Assembly (NCBI GenBank): GCA_005656395.1
Contig: SRSI01000010.1
Coordinates: 248,001 to 312,000, forward strand
Reading direction: 5' to 3'
DNA from: Strongyloides papillosus
Lineage: Eukaryota > Nematoda > Chromadorea > Rhabditida > Strongyloididae
Length of the DNA stretch: 64,000 nucleotides
Every line of letters starts with the position of its first letter. The first letter of the stretch is position 1. The position numbers and the translations under genes are program-made. The notes below the pieces were generated by a model that saw nothing but the letters and a program-made list of their open reading frames with translations, had not been told where the DNA came from and did not search any database. Of the stretch, positions 36,320 to 46,513 are shown one piece after another.

Positions 36320-37326
36320 ATGTCTTGTCAAGTAGTGATACTAGATTGTAACATTGGTAGTCATGGACAGTTATTTAAAAAATTATCTACTAATCGTATC
36401 TATGAAGCTATGACTACAGCTATTGCTGCATTTGGATCTCAGCACCTCAGTAGTGCACCAACAAACAAATTTGTTCTTCTTGCTGCGGGACAAGGTATCT
36501 CAAATAAGTTTATTTATATATCAGATCAAAGTGAAAATACTGGTGCTGCAATTGAAATACTGAGTAGTATTCGGAAAACTTTTAAAAATGTTTTATCCAT
36601 TAAAAATAAATCAAAATTTGCTGAATATGCCAGTCCGTTAACTTTAGCATTATGTCAAATAAGAAAATTTAAAGCTTCTAACAATAAGGGACAAAATAAA
36701 ATAACAATTATTAATCTATCTCCAGTTACTGGTGGGAACGTGATATGATTCTGAATTGTGCTTTTGCCGCAAAACAATATAGCGTTATTATTGACGTTAT
36801 TGCATTTGCACTACATCAAACAAGTCCTGTATTACATCAATGTTGTGATATTACCGGTGGAACTCATGTACACGTCGAAAAACCATATTTATTACTACAA
36901 TATCTAAATAAATACGTATCTCCTGATGGAGATATGAGATCCTCTTTAAAAAATACTTTTGATAATGAAGCTGATTACAGTCCTATATGTATATGTCATG
37001 GAAAGTCATTAAATATTGGTTTCGTTTGCAGTGTATGCTTATCAATACATTGTATTCCTGATACAGAATGTCATTCATGTAGAACGATTTTTAACAAATC
37101 TCCACCAGCATTAAATGATCCAAAGTCGGTGATGGATGTTAAAAAAACTATTCAATTCGTTAAAATTTATTCTGGTGACAAAGAGAGAGTAGAAAATGAA
37201 GAGAGCAATGATATTAAAGACGGGGATGATATGAACGTTTCTCAAGATGACAGTTTTCAGATTGGTGAAAATATTAAGACAAAAACTGAAACTGATACTG
37301 CCCTTGAAAGTTTAATGCAATTTTAA
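36320..37326 (+). CDS. GTF2H3: TFIIH subunit p34 / TFB4 (GTF2H3), reading frame broken in the middle
   Basis: TFIIH core component for transcription initiation and nucleotide excision repair. The first frame, 36320..36748, encodes a vWA-like N-terminal domain (VVILDCNIG, NKFVLLAAGQ, ASPLTLALCQIRKF). The second frame, from about 36739 to 37326, encodes ILNCAFAAKQYSVIIDV, QCCDITGGTHVHVEKP, LLQYLNKYVSPD and the C4 zinc finger CICHGK, VCSVCLSIHC, CHSC. The frames differ by -1, and a shift at 36737-36740 gives an alignment to human GTF2H3 without gaps, so one base seems to be missing near GGTGGGAACG. I see no intron there. The acidic C-tail is longer than usual. An acceptor-like TTTATAG lies 3 nt before the ATG. 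Confidence 0.88.
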
Positions 37327-37476
37327 TTAAGAGGTTTTTATAAAGTGTTCTCATTAACTTTTTATTTTTAAACATTGTTTTTTATTTCTTGTTTTGTTTT
37401 AATATTTTATTGGTTAACTCCATAAATATTTCTTTAAATAATTTTGCTTATTCATACACTTTCACCAATATCATAG

Positions 37477-39246
37477 ATGGAAGAAGCAATAAAACCAATT
37501 GAATATGTACGTAAATTTAACATTAACACTTTATCATCAATATTTAATAAAGTTCAAGGAACTAAGGGAATATGTTGTGATTCTTTACAAGAAAAGGTCT
37601 TACTTGCTACAATATCATTCAAAGAAATGACAGCAATATTTGAATTAAAAGGCGGTATTTCGTTATACAAACCATATGCTCCAGCTGTAGAACATATTTT
37701 TTATTTTATTTCAGATAATGATGAAAGTTATAAGCTTATCGAAAAACACATTCAAGCTCAACATTCAAATACCACATTGAAGAATATATTTGTTTATGTT
37801 GTTGCAAATGGCTTATCTCCATTAAAAATAAAATTAAAGAATTTAATGCAAAGTTTTAAAAACATTGAAATTAATGAATTTCCCTTGTATTGGATTTGTT
37901 ATGATAATACAACAATTTCGATGTATGATTCCACAGTACCAAAACAATTATTAATTCAACAAAAGCCTTCTGCTCTTCATAGATGTGCTATGGCATTACT
38001 TCAAATAGAAAAATTGACAAATCAAAAGTTAGTAATACGAGCTAAAGGTGAATGGTCAACAAAAATAGCTGAAATAATGACAAATAATAGACCATCTATT
38101 GATAACAAAAAAAACGATGAAATATTAAATGAATTGGATATTAAAGAAGTTATAATAATTGATAGATGGCTTGATCCAATAACACTTCTACTTATGCCAA
38201 TGACATTTGATGCCTTAGTTAGTGAATTTTTTGATACAGATATCAGTGGGAATATTTCTGTTGACAAAAATGAATTTGATAAACCTAAAGAACCCGTTGA
38301 GTCGGAGTTTCAAATCAAAAAATTTAAGCTAAACGATGAAATATATTCAGAAATAGCAGATTCACATATTCTAGCCATAGGGGCACAAATAAAACAATTA
38401 TCTAAAGATGTTTCACTAGAAGAAGCAAAATTTAAAGACTCTATGAAAGTTATACAAGCATGGAAAATGAAAATGCCAAAATTAGAAAAAATAGTTAAGA
38501 GGAAGGAGTTGTGTGCAAAATATTTAAGATTAGCTGAAATGGTATTTGATAGAAGGTTCAGTGACTTCAACCATGAGTTTTTTAATCTTCAAATGGAAAT
38601 TTTAAATGGATCTATTGGTAGTGACAAAGTGATACCATTTTTAGAGAATTCCTTGATTAATTGTGAGTGTTTGACCAAATGTTTACGGTTGATATCACTA
38701 CAATCACTAGTAAACAATGGATTAAGGCAACAAGTAATTAATACATATAAAAGGCTTATTTTAAATAACTATGGTACTGAAAAGTTACAATTTTTTGTAA
38801 GACTTCAAATATGTAATCTTATAACAGAAAAAGAAGCAACTTTACTACTAACAAAATCAAATAATTATTCAAAAATACATGCTAAATATCCAAAAATTGA
38901 TTTTAATGCTGTTAAAAAACAATATACTCTATTTTCTGAAAGTTCATACGACGAAACACTAAGAAAAGACTCATCGTATGCTTTTAGTGGATATTGTCCA
39001 TTGCTTTATAAAATTATTGAACATGCTATTAATACAGATTGGAGTGATTGGAATACATTTGCAGGTGGTATTAGGCAACAAGACTTGAAGGCGCTTTATT
39101 CATCAAATAAATTTTTATTCGTTGTTGGAGGTATTACAAAGTCTGAGATTAGTTTACTAAAATCTTTCATGCCAATTATCTCATTGATTGGTGCCAGTAA
39201 CGTTATTGATGGCAATTCATTTATGGAAACTTTCGAGACTGCTTAA
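37477..39246 (+). CDS. vps-33: Vps33, Sec1/Munc18-family tethering subunit
   Basis: 589 residues, no introns. SM-family protein that works with the class C core (HOPS/CORVET or CHEVI) in endosome-lysosome fusion by binding SNAREs. Visible: VLLATISFKEMTAIFELKGG (family 'SxLKxHEVxKxFxL'), YICDNxxISM-like CYDNTTISMYD, ALHRCAMALLQIEKL, IIDRWLDPITLLLMPMTF (the DR-D-hT signature), KCLRLISLQSLVNNGLRQQ, YAFSGYCPLLYKIIE and FVVGGITKSEISLLK near the C-terminus. The paralogue (33A versus 33B) is not clear; SLQSLVNNGLRQ and FSGYCPL lean towards 33A. It starts 150 bp after the TFB4 stop, and an acceptor-like AATATCATAG abuts the ATG directly, which fits a downstream operon gene. Confidence 0.85.
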   Translation: MEEAIKPIEYVRKFNINTLSSIFNKVQGTKGICCDSLQEKVLLATISFKEMTAIFELKGGISLYKPYAPAVEHIFYFISDNDESYKLIEKHIQAQHSNTTLKNIFVYVVANGLSPLKIKLKNLMQSFKNIEINEFPLYWICYDNTTISMYDSTVPKQLLIQQKPSALHRCAMALLQIEKLTNQKLVIRAKGEWSTKIAEIMTNNRPSIDNKKNDEILNELDIKEVIIIDRWLDPITLLLMPMTFDALVSEFFDTDISGNISVDKNEFDKPKEPVESEFQIKKFKLNDEIYSEIADSHILAIGAQIKQLSKDVSLEEAKFKDSMKVIQAWKMKMPKLEKIVKRKELCAKYLRLAEMVFDRRFSDFNHEFFNLQMEILNGSIGSDKVIPFLENSLINCECLTKCLRLISLQSLVNNGLRQQVINTYKRLILNNYGTEKLQFFVRLQICNLITEKEATLLLTKSNNYSKIHAKYPKIDFNAVKKQYTLFSESSYDETLRKDSSYAFSGYCPLLYKIIEHAINTDWSDWNTFAGGIRQQDLKALYSSNKFLFVVGGITKSEISLLKSFMPIISLIGASNVIDGNSFMETFETA

Positions 39247-39569
39247 CAAAATTGAATTAAAAATACTAAATAAATAATATTTCTACATCCCATTTTTATA
39301 ATGAGAAATTTTATAAACATTCAATCATTGTAATATGAATTGAAAGAAAAAAAATAATATGTAGAAATTTTTTGAAATACACTAACATAATATAATTGTT
39401 AAGATGTTTTTCAAATTCATAAGATATTTAGAAAAGTACAAAAAAATCACTAGTCAACAAATGAATGGTATTGTAGGTATGATGTTGTAAAGTAAATTGC
39501 TCAGAAATATTGTTTCAAACATTTACTCGGTAAATTTACAAAGTTTTGTACAATTAAAAATAATAAGTA
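39247..39569. other. Convergent 3' intergenic region
   Basis: 3' flanks of Vps33 (plus) and RBM42 (minus). AT-rich, nothing else seen. Confidence 0.5.
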
Positions 39570-40399
39570 TTAACATAAACCCATTTTGGCTTTTTTGCGC
39601 TTCTTCTTCTTGACAACTTCCAAATTTCTTTCATCCCAATTACTTTTTCTTAATTTAATTGGACGATTGCCAACATACTTTCCATCCATTTCCTTCATTG
39701 CTTTAATAAAACCTTCTTGCTTACGAAATGAAACAAATCCATATCCTTTAGACTTCCCTGTCCTCGAGTCCCTGATAACTTTTGCTTTTTGGAAGCTTGG
39801 AAAATCCCTAAATGTTCTTGTTAGTAAATCATCATTCACTTCATTCCCCAAATCACCACAAAATATTCTAAAATCATTCGGGTCCCATTCTGCTAAGGAA
39901 GGATCTTCCCACTTCTCTCCTCCAGCACATCTAATAAAACGTTTCATTTTTTTTTCACCACGCATTACTTGACCAAGATAACTATTTCTATATGCTTCCT
40001 CGGCTTTCTTCTTTTGTGTTATTAATTCAACATCACTAGGAAGCGCTAATGGTTTGAGTTGTGTAACTGTTTCATTGGTCGGAGGTTTCTTTACACCTTG
40101 GAAATCTGTATATAATTGTGGAGCCGATGAGATAACTGCTGATTTCGAAATTTGTCCCGGATTCTCCACTGTTGGTATTGAAACATTATATTGTTTATTA
40201 ACATCAGAATCTAGAACAATGTTAGTATTACTACCTTTATCATTACTCACAACTCCGTTATCTGTATTTTCTGCATCATTGGATGCATTTTGAGCCTCTA
40301 ACTCAGATATTTCTTTGAAGAATCTATAAAAGATGGTTTAAATAATTAATTTAAATTAAAAAAAACTTACGCATTAAGTGGATCATCTAAATCTGCCAT
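39570..40399 (-). CDS. RBM42: RNA-binding protein RBM42 homologue
   Basis: Exons 40399-40371 (29 nt, MADLDDPLNA) and 40323-39570, intron 47 nt; 783 nt, 260 residues. The N-terminal part is low complexity. The RBM42 signature upstream of the RRM is clear: KMKRFIRCAGGEKWEDPSLA, then EWDPNDFRIFCGDLGNEVND. The RRM (about residues 160-240) has RIFCGDLG (RNP2) and KSKGYGFVSF (RNP1). It ends in a lysine-rich tail KKKKRKKAKMG. The family binds RNA 3'UTRs and joins splicing or stress-granule complexes. It lies 326 bp downstream of the kinase on the same strand. Confidence 0.93.
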
Positions 40400-40725
40400 A
40401 TCTGTGAAAAATAGAAAAAAATGTGTTTACATCAGAGTGAACGATGCCCCAAAAACAAATTAAATAAGTTGTAGGATGAACAAATTTTTAGCAGAAATTT
40501 CTTGAAAGGTTATGTTGTGATTAATTAAAAATTGGAATTGTCGATTTTTACAAAATTAAAAATATATACATTAAGATATTAAAAATGAATAATTTTTAAA
40601 TAAATAGTTCAGATTTAAAGGTTTATTATGTTTTTAAAATTGTAAAAAAAATGGCAGAAACATTTTTGTAAGGCACTTTTTTTTAAAAAATCTTTGGCTT
40701 AAATAATATACATTTAAATTTAACT
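40400..40725. other. Short intergenic region
   Basis: RBM42 5' flank and kinase 3' flank. AT-rich, no feature seen. Confidence 0.5.
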
Positions 40726-41836
40726 TTAATCCATAATAAATTCTACATGTGACCCATTAACGATCCAATTTTTTCCATTTAGTTTCATCCATCTACATTT
40801 TATGATATCGTTATAAGTCCATCTGTTCTTATCATCTAGACATAGAAGATTTACCAATAATTCTTTACATTCTTGACTTCTATTACATTTTGGAAATTGT
40901 AATTTCTCCATTCCATTACTTGCTCTAGTAAGAGCATTCTTTGGCCAAGAACAAAAGATCATTGTATATAATAGAACACCAGCAGCAAACCAATCAGCAT
41001 GAAATGCATTATACGGTTCACGTTTTAATAATTTTAAACTTGAGTAGGGCTCTGTTCCACAGTAACTTTCAGACAAATCGTAGCTATAACAAGATTTGGA
41101 AAATCCAAAATCAGCTAGACGAACATTATAATTGGAGTCTAGAAGAATATTTTCAAGTTTAATATCACGATGGCATATGTTTCTACTATGAAGATAATTT
41201 AATGCTTCACATATTTGTCTGAATATCTTTCCAGTTAAAGCTTCAGATATTGGTGAATATTTGTTCATAAATTCCAGTAATGTACCACCTTCATAGTATT
41301 CTGCTACCGTTACATACTTAGAGGAACAAGGATGAGAAACAGCATAACATTTCACTACATGTGGATGATTGACTTTTGATGTTATTTCCATTTCCCGTTT
41401 TAAAAATTTTTGTACAGCTTCTTGTGGTATCATATTACAGTCTATTATTTTAACAGCAACATATTTTTGAATACTATAAATATGTATTAATTTTATAAAA
41501 AAGAACAATATTTAAATATACTTACGATGGGCAATAAGCTTTATAAACTATTGAATGTCTTGTAGAAGCAATTGGTGGAAAAATCAATCGTAGAGAAAAA
41601 TCGGCACACGTCTTTTGAACTGTATAAATAAATGATTTTGTTTTACCTTCTCTAATTAATTGTTCTTGTAGAGTTACACGTCTCTGGACAACGTGAACAG
41701 GTTCTTTTTTGATATACGGTCCATCTCCACCACCGGGAATAGCATTAGGAACCTTAGGCAACGAATACTTCGTTGAACCAATAATAGACTCTTTGGCGGA
41801 CTCAGATAAAACTAGGTTGCTCATCTCAATTCTCAT
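40726..41836 (-). CDS. TSSK/CaMK-like serine/threonine kinase with atypical glycine loop and activation segment
   Basis: Exons 41836-41526 and 41473-40726, intron 52 nt; about 352 residues. The start is the first in-frame ATG. Upstream lie an acceptor-like ATTTTTAG and a three-codon uORF (ATG TAC AAA TGA) overlapping it out of frame. Kept kinase features: VAVKII (VAVK lysine), KREMEI (helix C Glu), [14 protein letters not shown]. Odd features: the glycine-rich loop reads [15 protein letters not shown] with no GxGxxG. After CGTEPY the APE motif is replaced (SSLKLL), and DxWxxGV is DWFAAGV. Overall it is closest to testis-specific serine kinases. Such kinases are often sperm-expressed; that is inference. 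It lies about 150 bp from the septin stop on the same strand. Confidence 0.85.
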
Positions 41837-41987
41837 TTGTACATAAAATGCAAATAACAATTTCTAAAAATATGGTTATCTAATAACATTTTATTGGTAA
41901 ACAAAATATAAATATAAATGGGGAAAGATTAATAAAATTAGTACTTTACATATTTTACACTTTCATAATTTTCAAATCAATTAATCT

Positions 41988-43295
41988 TTAAATTTCATGC
42001 TTTGTGTTTCTATGAAAAAGTCCAAGCGTGGAACTTTTCTTCTTTTTTTCGCCAGGCGAACTTTTTGAACTTGCATTTTCATTATATCCCATGGATGTTT
42101 TGATATCTTGGATTTCTTTTGTTAATTGATCTAATCTTTCACGTTTTGATTGTAAAAGTTGCCTTTGTTCCCTTTCTACAGCAGCTAACTTGTTTTCACG
42201 CTCCTTTAATCTCAGCTCCCAATCAATAACTTTCTCAGAAAAGACTTTTTCCATATTTTTCTTAGTTGTTTCAAATTGTTCTTCTAATATCTTATTTTCA
42301 GCTTCCATCTGTGACATTGGATCACAATCTACATTGCTTCCTTTGAAGGGACCACTTAGTTGGTTAAATCTAAAATTTTCATAGTGAACATTTGCCGTAT
42401 CACAGATAAGATCAATCAGGTGCTTTCTCAGGAGAACTTCCTTCATCGCAACAAAATCATTGTGTTTAAGATTGTCAACTTCCACAACGCCCCAGGGATA
42501 TTCACGTATACGCACCTTTTTTCCAGTTTTAGTCTCAACAATATGATTACTACATACAACGCCATATGGCACTCTTGAGTAACTTTGACCATTCTCGTCA
42601 TTTCCATCGGACTCAAATTGATAGATTTTTATGCCGTGTTTCTCAATATCGCGAAGGATCTAAAAAAAATTAGCAAAGATTTAAGACGTATAATTTTTAA
42701 AACATACATTTGCTTTGAAACGGCTCATTTCAGCAGCTGTAAGAGTGTCAGCCTTTGCTATCAAAGGGATAATATTAACTTTGTCATGAAGATTTTTCAT
42801 AAATTTAACGTCAATTTCTCTTAAAGAATGTCCTGTTGGAGCAATAAAATACAGACATAAATGGACTCTTTCGTCAGGGATTTTCTTCTTCCTATCAATC
42901 TTAGTTTCTTCACCAAGATATTGAGAATACTTTGAATCAACATATTCCATTATAGGCTTCCAACAATTGGTATTGTCAATCGAATCTCCAAATCCAGGAG
43001 TATCCACAAGCGTTAACTTAACCTTAACCTTATTCTCTGTCAAGTAAAAACTTTTAGACACCACCTTGTTAGTAGAAGGTATAACGTTATCTTCATACTT
43101 CTCGAGTTCAGTATAAAATAAAGTATTGAGAAATGTACTTTTCCCTAAGCCACTTTCTCCAACGACCATTAGAGTAAACTCGAAACCATTCTTAACAGCC
43201 CTTCTAAAAACTTGATTCGTATAGTTGACGACACCGATGTAGTCATTAGTTTCAGGTATATGTTGAGACACACTACGTTTAAGATTTATCATCAT
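41988..43295 (-). CDS. Septin (GTP-binding cytoskeletal protein)
   Basis: Exons 43295-42708 and 42659-41988, intron 48 nt; 1260 nt, 419 residues. GTPase motifs: P-loop GESGLGKST, G3 DTPGFGD, septin-specific VHLCLYFIAPTGHSLREID, G4 AKADTLT, and a septin unique element around REYPWGVVEVDN. The C-terminal part (about residues 310-400) is a charged heptad coiled coil (MEAENKILEEQFETTKKNME), as in filament-forming septins. C. elegans has only UNC-59 and UNC-61. The G4 surroundings are SEPT7-like, but I do not assign the orthologue. Start at ATGATG, immediately after an acceptor-like TTTCGTCGGCAG. Role: cytokinesis and cell-cortex filaments. Confidence 0.92.
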
Positions 43296-43758
43296 CCTGC
43301 CGACGAAAGTAATCAAAATAGATTAAAGTGAACAAAAGGTAAGTAGTTAGAAGAGACCGCAAATATAGAAATGAATAAAATGTTAAAGAGAGAAGCTAGA
43401 AAAAACAAAATGTATTAATACCTTTCTGCCTATACGATTATAAAACGAGAAAAAACAACCTTTAAATGCGATAAATATAAAACACCCTTTTCCCAAAATA
43501 AAGAATAACGTCCAATACAAAAAGGGCGGCAAAATGTTAGTGACATTCTGTGATGACAAAGACGACATCAACTAGTGGACTTTCTTTCAGACTACATAAA
43601 TGTAACAGTTACCAATTTGAAAAGGAGTTACAAAGGAAAATGAACGCTTCTGCGATCACGTCATAAATTTTTTTAGAACAATTTCTTACCAATTTAGTCG
43701 AAGTAATTCAAAAATCGAAATTTATTATTTAAATTTTATAAGAGTAAATACAAACAAA
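43296..43758. other. Intergenic, septin 5' flank
   Basis: 463 bp between hst-1 and the septin. A 62-codon minus-strand frame at 43571-43383 has no protein-like features. An upstream non-coding septin exon is possible, given the acceptor at the start codon. Confidence 0.4.
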
Positions 43759-46410
43759 TTAGAGCAATTTTTTCTTTAACCAAACCGGGATAGAAAATTT
43801 ATTTGTGTGTAGAATGTTGTACAGTATTTTGTTTTCCTCTTTATACAATTCATCAATCTTTTTGATAGTTTCTTCTGACAGCTGGCTGTATTTTCTTCCC
43901 TTACTTCTACCCAGGCATTTAGAGTGACCTTCAATAACAGCACAGTGAAATCCTTTGTTGTCATTGTATTTAATCACAGAAGTGAAATTAAATTCAGGTA
44001 AACCGATCCTCTTTACAAGGAGAGATATTGTTTTGGAAGGTTCTCCTAGCAGAGAGTCTGCGTCAATTGTTATTATTTTAGAGGGTGGATAATACCGAAG
44101 CCATTTCAATAAATGATAAGCGTATCTTCCTGGTGTAAAGCAGCGTGATTTTAATTTGATGGTATCAGTATTGTTGCTGAGCATTACCTCTTCAAAAGTA
44201 TATTTATTTGCAACTGGATCATTATGAAACCTCATATGTTGATACCAAGAATAAGCACGAAAAACAGGATCCTTAAGAACAATAACTATAAATGGATTCC
44301 CAAGCAGTGATGAAGTTGTTAAGGGAGCGGTTGGGTGATCAAAATAATTTGCTGTTTTTTCGAAGATAATTTTTTTTGATTGATTCCTAGCGTTTTTGAA
44401 AAAACTAGAGTACCAGTATATACCTTTTTCGTACTTGTAGTCACTGCTAAAAAATTGAACTTCTTCAAAAGAATCTTCTAACAAATCATTTGCTCCAACA
44501 TCAGGATGAAGTTTAAGGAAATTCGCTAATGCAGTTGTACCAGTTTTTTGTGGGCCAATTATCAATAAATTTGGCAATGATATATCTACACAGTTATATT
44601 TAGGTGATAACATTTTAATATGCCTTGTATCGTCACAAGGGTTTGTCCATATAATTTTTTGTTCTTCAGGGAAAGTTTCGAAGTATTTATTTCTTAGAAT
44701 ATCAGATTCGACCCACTTGAAATTAATGTTTGTATAACACTTGAAGAAATTCACTATATTTCTAAAAGTATATTCTGCTAATCTATCGTGGGCATAGTTT
44801 TGTTGATGTGTCATAAATACATTATAAGGATTTAAAAGAATTGAAAAAAATAAATTTCCACCAAATATATTGTCAAGAAATGTCTGATAGCCACCAGGAT
44901 ATGCATGATAATATAGAGTATGTGTATACAAACCACATGTTTGTCTTGGTAGTATAGAAATGTTATTGTATTTAAAGCCTCTTCTGGCACCCATAGGCTT
45001 AAAGTGTGGATATTCTTCTGTAGATGTTATGGTTATATCCCAGATTTCTTTCCATGCGTTGTAGAGATAATCCAGTATCGGATAAACGCCTATATGTTGT
45101 GGGCTTACAGCGTATCCTTTAATTAATGGAAGTTTGAAATTTTCAGCAAATAATCTGTTCTGTGTCATAACAGCTTTTAGATAAGGTTCGTCATGATCTT
45201 GAGCGTGGTTATGCTTCCACATGTGTGGAAACCATAGAAAATTATCTTTCTTTTCTATTAAATACTCATCCCCTTTCTCTTCCAAAATATTTCCCTTACG
45301 GAAGAAATATCCTGAAAAACCCAAAGTGTAACTGAAATTATCAATGCTTTTCCTCAATATTTGCTGACTCTTGATAAGATGATCAACATCTTCTGCAACA
45401 ATTCTCGTACCCTGCTGGCCAACAAATATATCATCAATATCAATTTGTAAATAACGTTCACGTGAAAACTTAATTTTTAACCTTGGTTCGAAATAGAGGA
45501 TTGTATCGTGAAACAATAATTGAATCACCCAGTAGTCTATAGAACCACCAAAGAAGACTTTCTCAACATCATCATATAGACCATCATCTTTGATGACAAC
45601 TGACAAAGAGTCAGTTGAATTAACAGATAAAATGCTTGAAAAATATGGAGATGTGTTGAAAAATGTCCAAGAGTTGGTGCTAGGTTGAATAATTTCAAGT
45701 TTTAAACATTTCTTCGTAATAAACGGAATCGCTGAAGTAGTATTAATAAAAAAATTCCCTGCATATTGCCTAGGCTGTATATTTTTTAACATAAATTCGT
45801 TATTTTCCAGAAATGTACTCCCTGGATCGACATTTGGCACCATAAATAACATACCAACTTTGTATTTCTTACAATACCCATTTATATTGCCACGTAAATT
45901 AGAGGAACTTTTTAAATACTCATAGAAATCCTCTATTAATATTATTGAATATAAACCTATGTCCCCAAAGTTTAAATTAACAACAGGTTCTTTTAATGAA
46001 ATAACTTTGTACATAATTCTAAAAGCATCTAATTGTTGGAGGATTTTTTTGCCACTTGAAGAAGTATATAATTTGGGAGGATTTGCAGAAAGAATTAGTA
46101 TACCTTCTTCTGTTTTAGTTGAAATGTTTTGATAAATATTAACTTCAGGCAAAAGATTATCCTCACATTGAATAGGGCATGAAAAATCAGGAGGTTGAAA
46201 CGCCTTAAAACGTACCACCCTAACATCTTCAATTTCCCAAAATACTTTCAGATAATTACTTCCAATCCAGAAAGTTATAAGAAAACAAATTATAAACGGT
46301 ACTATAGGTATTTTATTAAATACTCCAAATAATTTTTTTCTAGGAAGAAATTTTGAAGAAGAATTTAAAATATGTATAAAATTAAGTAAAATCGCTCCAT
46401 TTGATTGCAT
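43759..46410 (-). CDS. hst-1: Heparan sulfate N-deacetylase/N-sulfotransferase (NDST)
   Basis: 883 residues, single exon. Bifunctional Golgi enzyme that removes the acetyl group from GlcNAc in heparan sulfate and N-sulfates it using PAPS. Type II membrane layout: short cytosolic N-terminus, TM helix near residues 34-52 (IPIVPFIICFLITFWIG). The deacetylase half includes LQIDIDDIFVGQQGTRI (about 317-333), FLWFPHMWKHNHAQ and the HQQNYAHDRLAEYT region. The sulfotransferase half starts near 610 with the PAPS 5'-loop IGPQKTGTTALANFL, then KTANYFD, VLKDPVFRAYSWYQHM and the PAPS 3'-loop region near CFTPGRYAYHLLKW. The length matches family members of about 850-880 residues. Confidence 0.95.
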   Translation of the reverse strand: MQSNGAILLNFIHILNSSSKFLPRKKLFGVFNKIPIVPFIICFLITFWIGSNYLKVFWEIEDVRVVRFKAFQPPDFSCPIQCEDNLLPEVNIYQNISTKTEEGILILSANPPKLYTSSSGKKILQQLDAFRIMYKVISLKEPVVNLNFGDIGLYSIILIEDFYEYLKSSSNLRGNINGYCKKYKVGMLFMVPNVDPGSTFLENNEFMLKNIQPRQYAGNFFINTTSAIPFITKKCLKLEIIQPSTNSWTFFNTSPYFSSILSVNSTDSLSVVIKDDGLYDDVEKVFFGGSIDYWVIQLLFHDTILYFEPRLKIKFSRERYLQIDIDDIFVGQQGTRIVAEDVDHLIKSQQILRKSIDNFSYTLGFSGYFFRKGNILEEKGDEYLIEKKDNFLWFPHMWKHNHAQDHDEPYLKAVMTQNRLFAENFKLPLIKGYAVSPQHIGVYPILDYLYNAWKEIWDITITSTEEYPHFKPMGARRGFKYNNISILPRQTCGLYTHTLYYHAYPGGYQTFLDNIFGGNLFFSILLNPYNVFMTHQQNYAHDRLAEYTFRNIVNFFKCYTNINFKWVESDILRNKYFETFPEEQKIIWTNPCDDTRHIKMLSPKYNCVDISLPNLLIIGPQKTGTTALANFLKLHPDVGANDLLEDSFEEVQFFSSDYKYEKGIYWYSSFFKNARNQSKKIIFEKTANYFDHPTAPLTTSSLLGNPFIVIVLKDPVFRAYSWYQHMRFHNDPVANKYTFEEVMLSNNTDTIKLKSRCFTPGRYAYHLLKWLRYYPPSKIITIDADSLLGEPSKTISLLVKRIGLPEFNFTSVIKYNDNKGFHCAVIEGHSKCLGRSKGRKYSQLSEETIKKIDELYKEENKILYNILHTNKFSIPVWLKKKLL

Positions 46411-46513
46411 ATTTCTTTACTTTGTTTTCTGATCCTTCTTTTTACTATAATACAACTCTGATTTTTGATATTGAAAGAAATGAGGTAGAAAATGTACTTT
46501 GATCAGTTATAAG
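46411..46513. other. hst-1 5' flank
   Basis: About 100 bp between the hst-1 start and the TIR element; a likely proximal promoter or 5'UTR. No clear motif. Confidence 0.3.

Noticed and set aside
43383..43571. 62-codon minus-strand frame upstream of the septin, considered as a 5' coding exon
   Set aside because: No splice donor in phase with the septin start, and septin homology begins right after the ATGATG.
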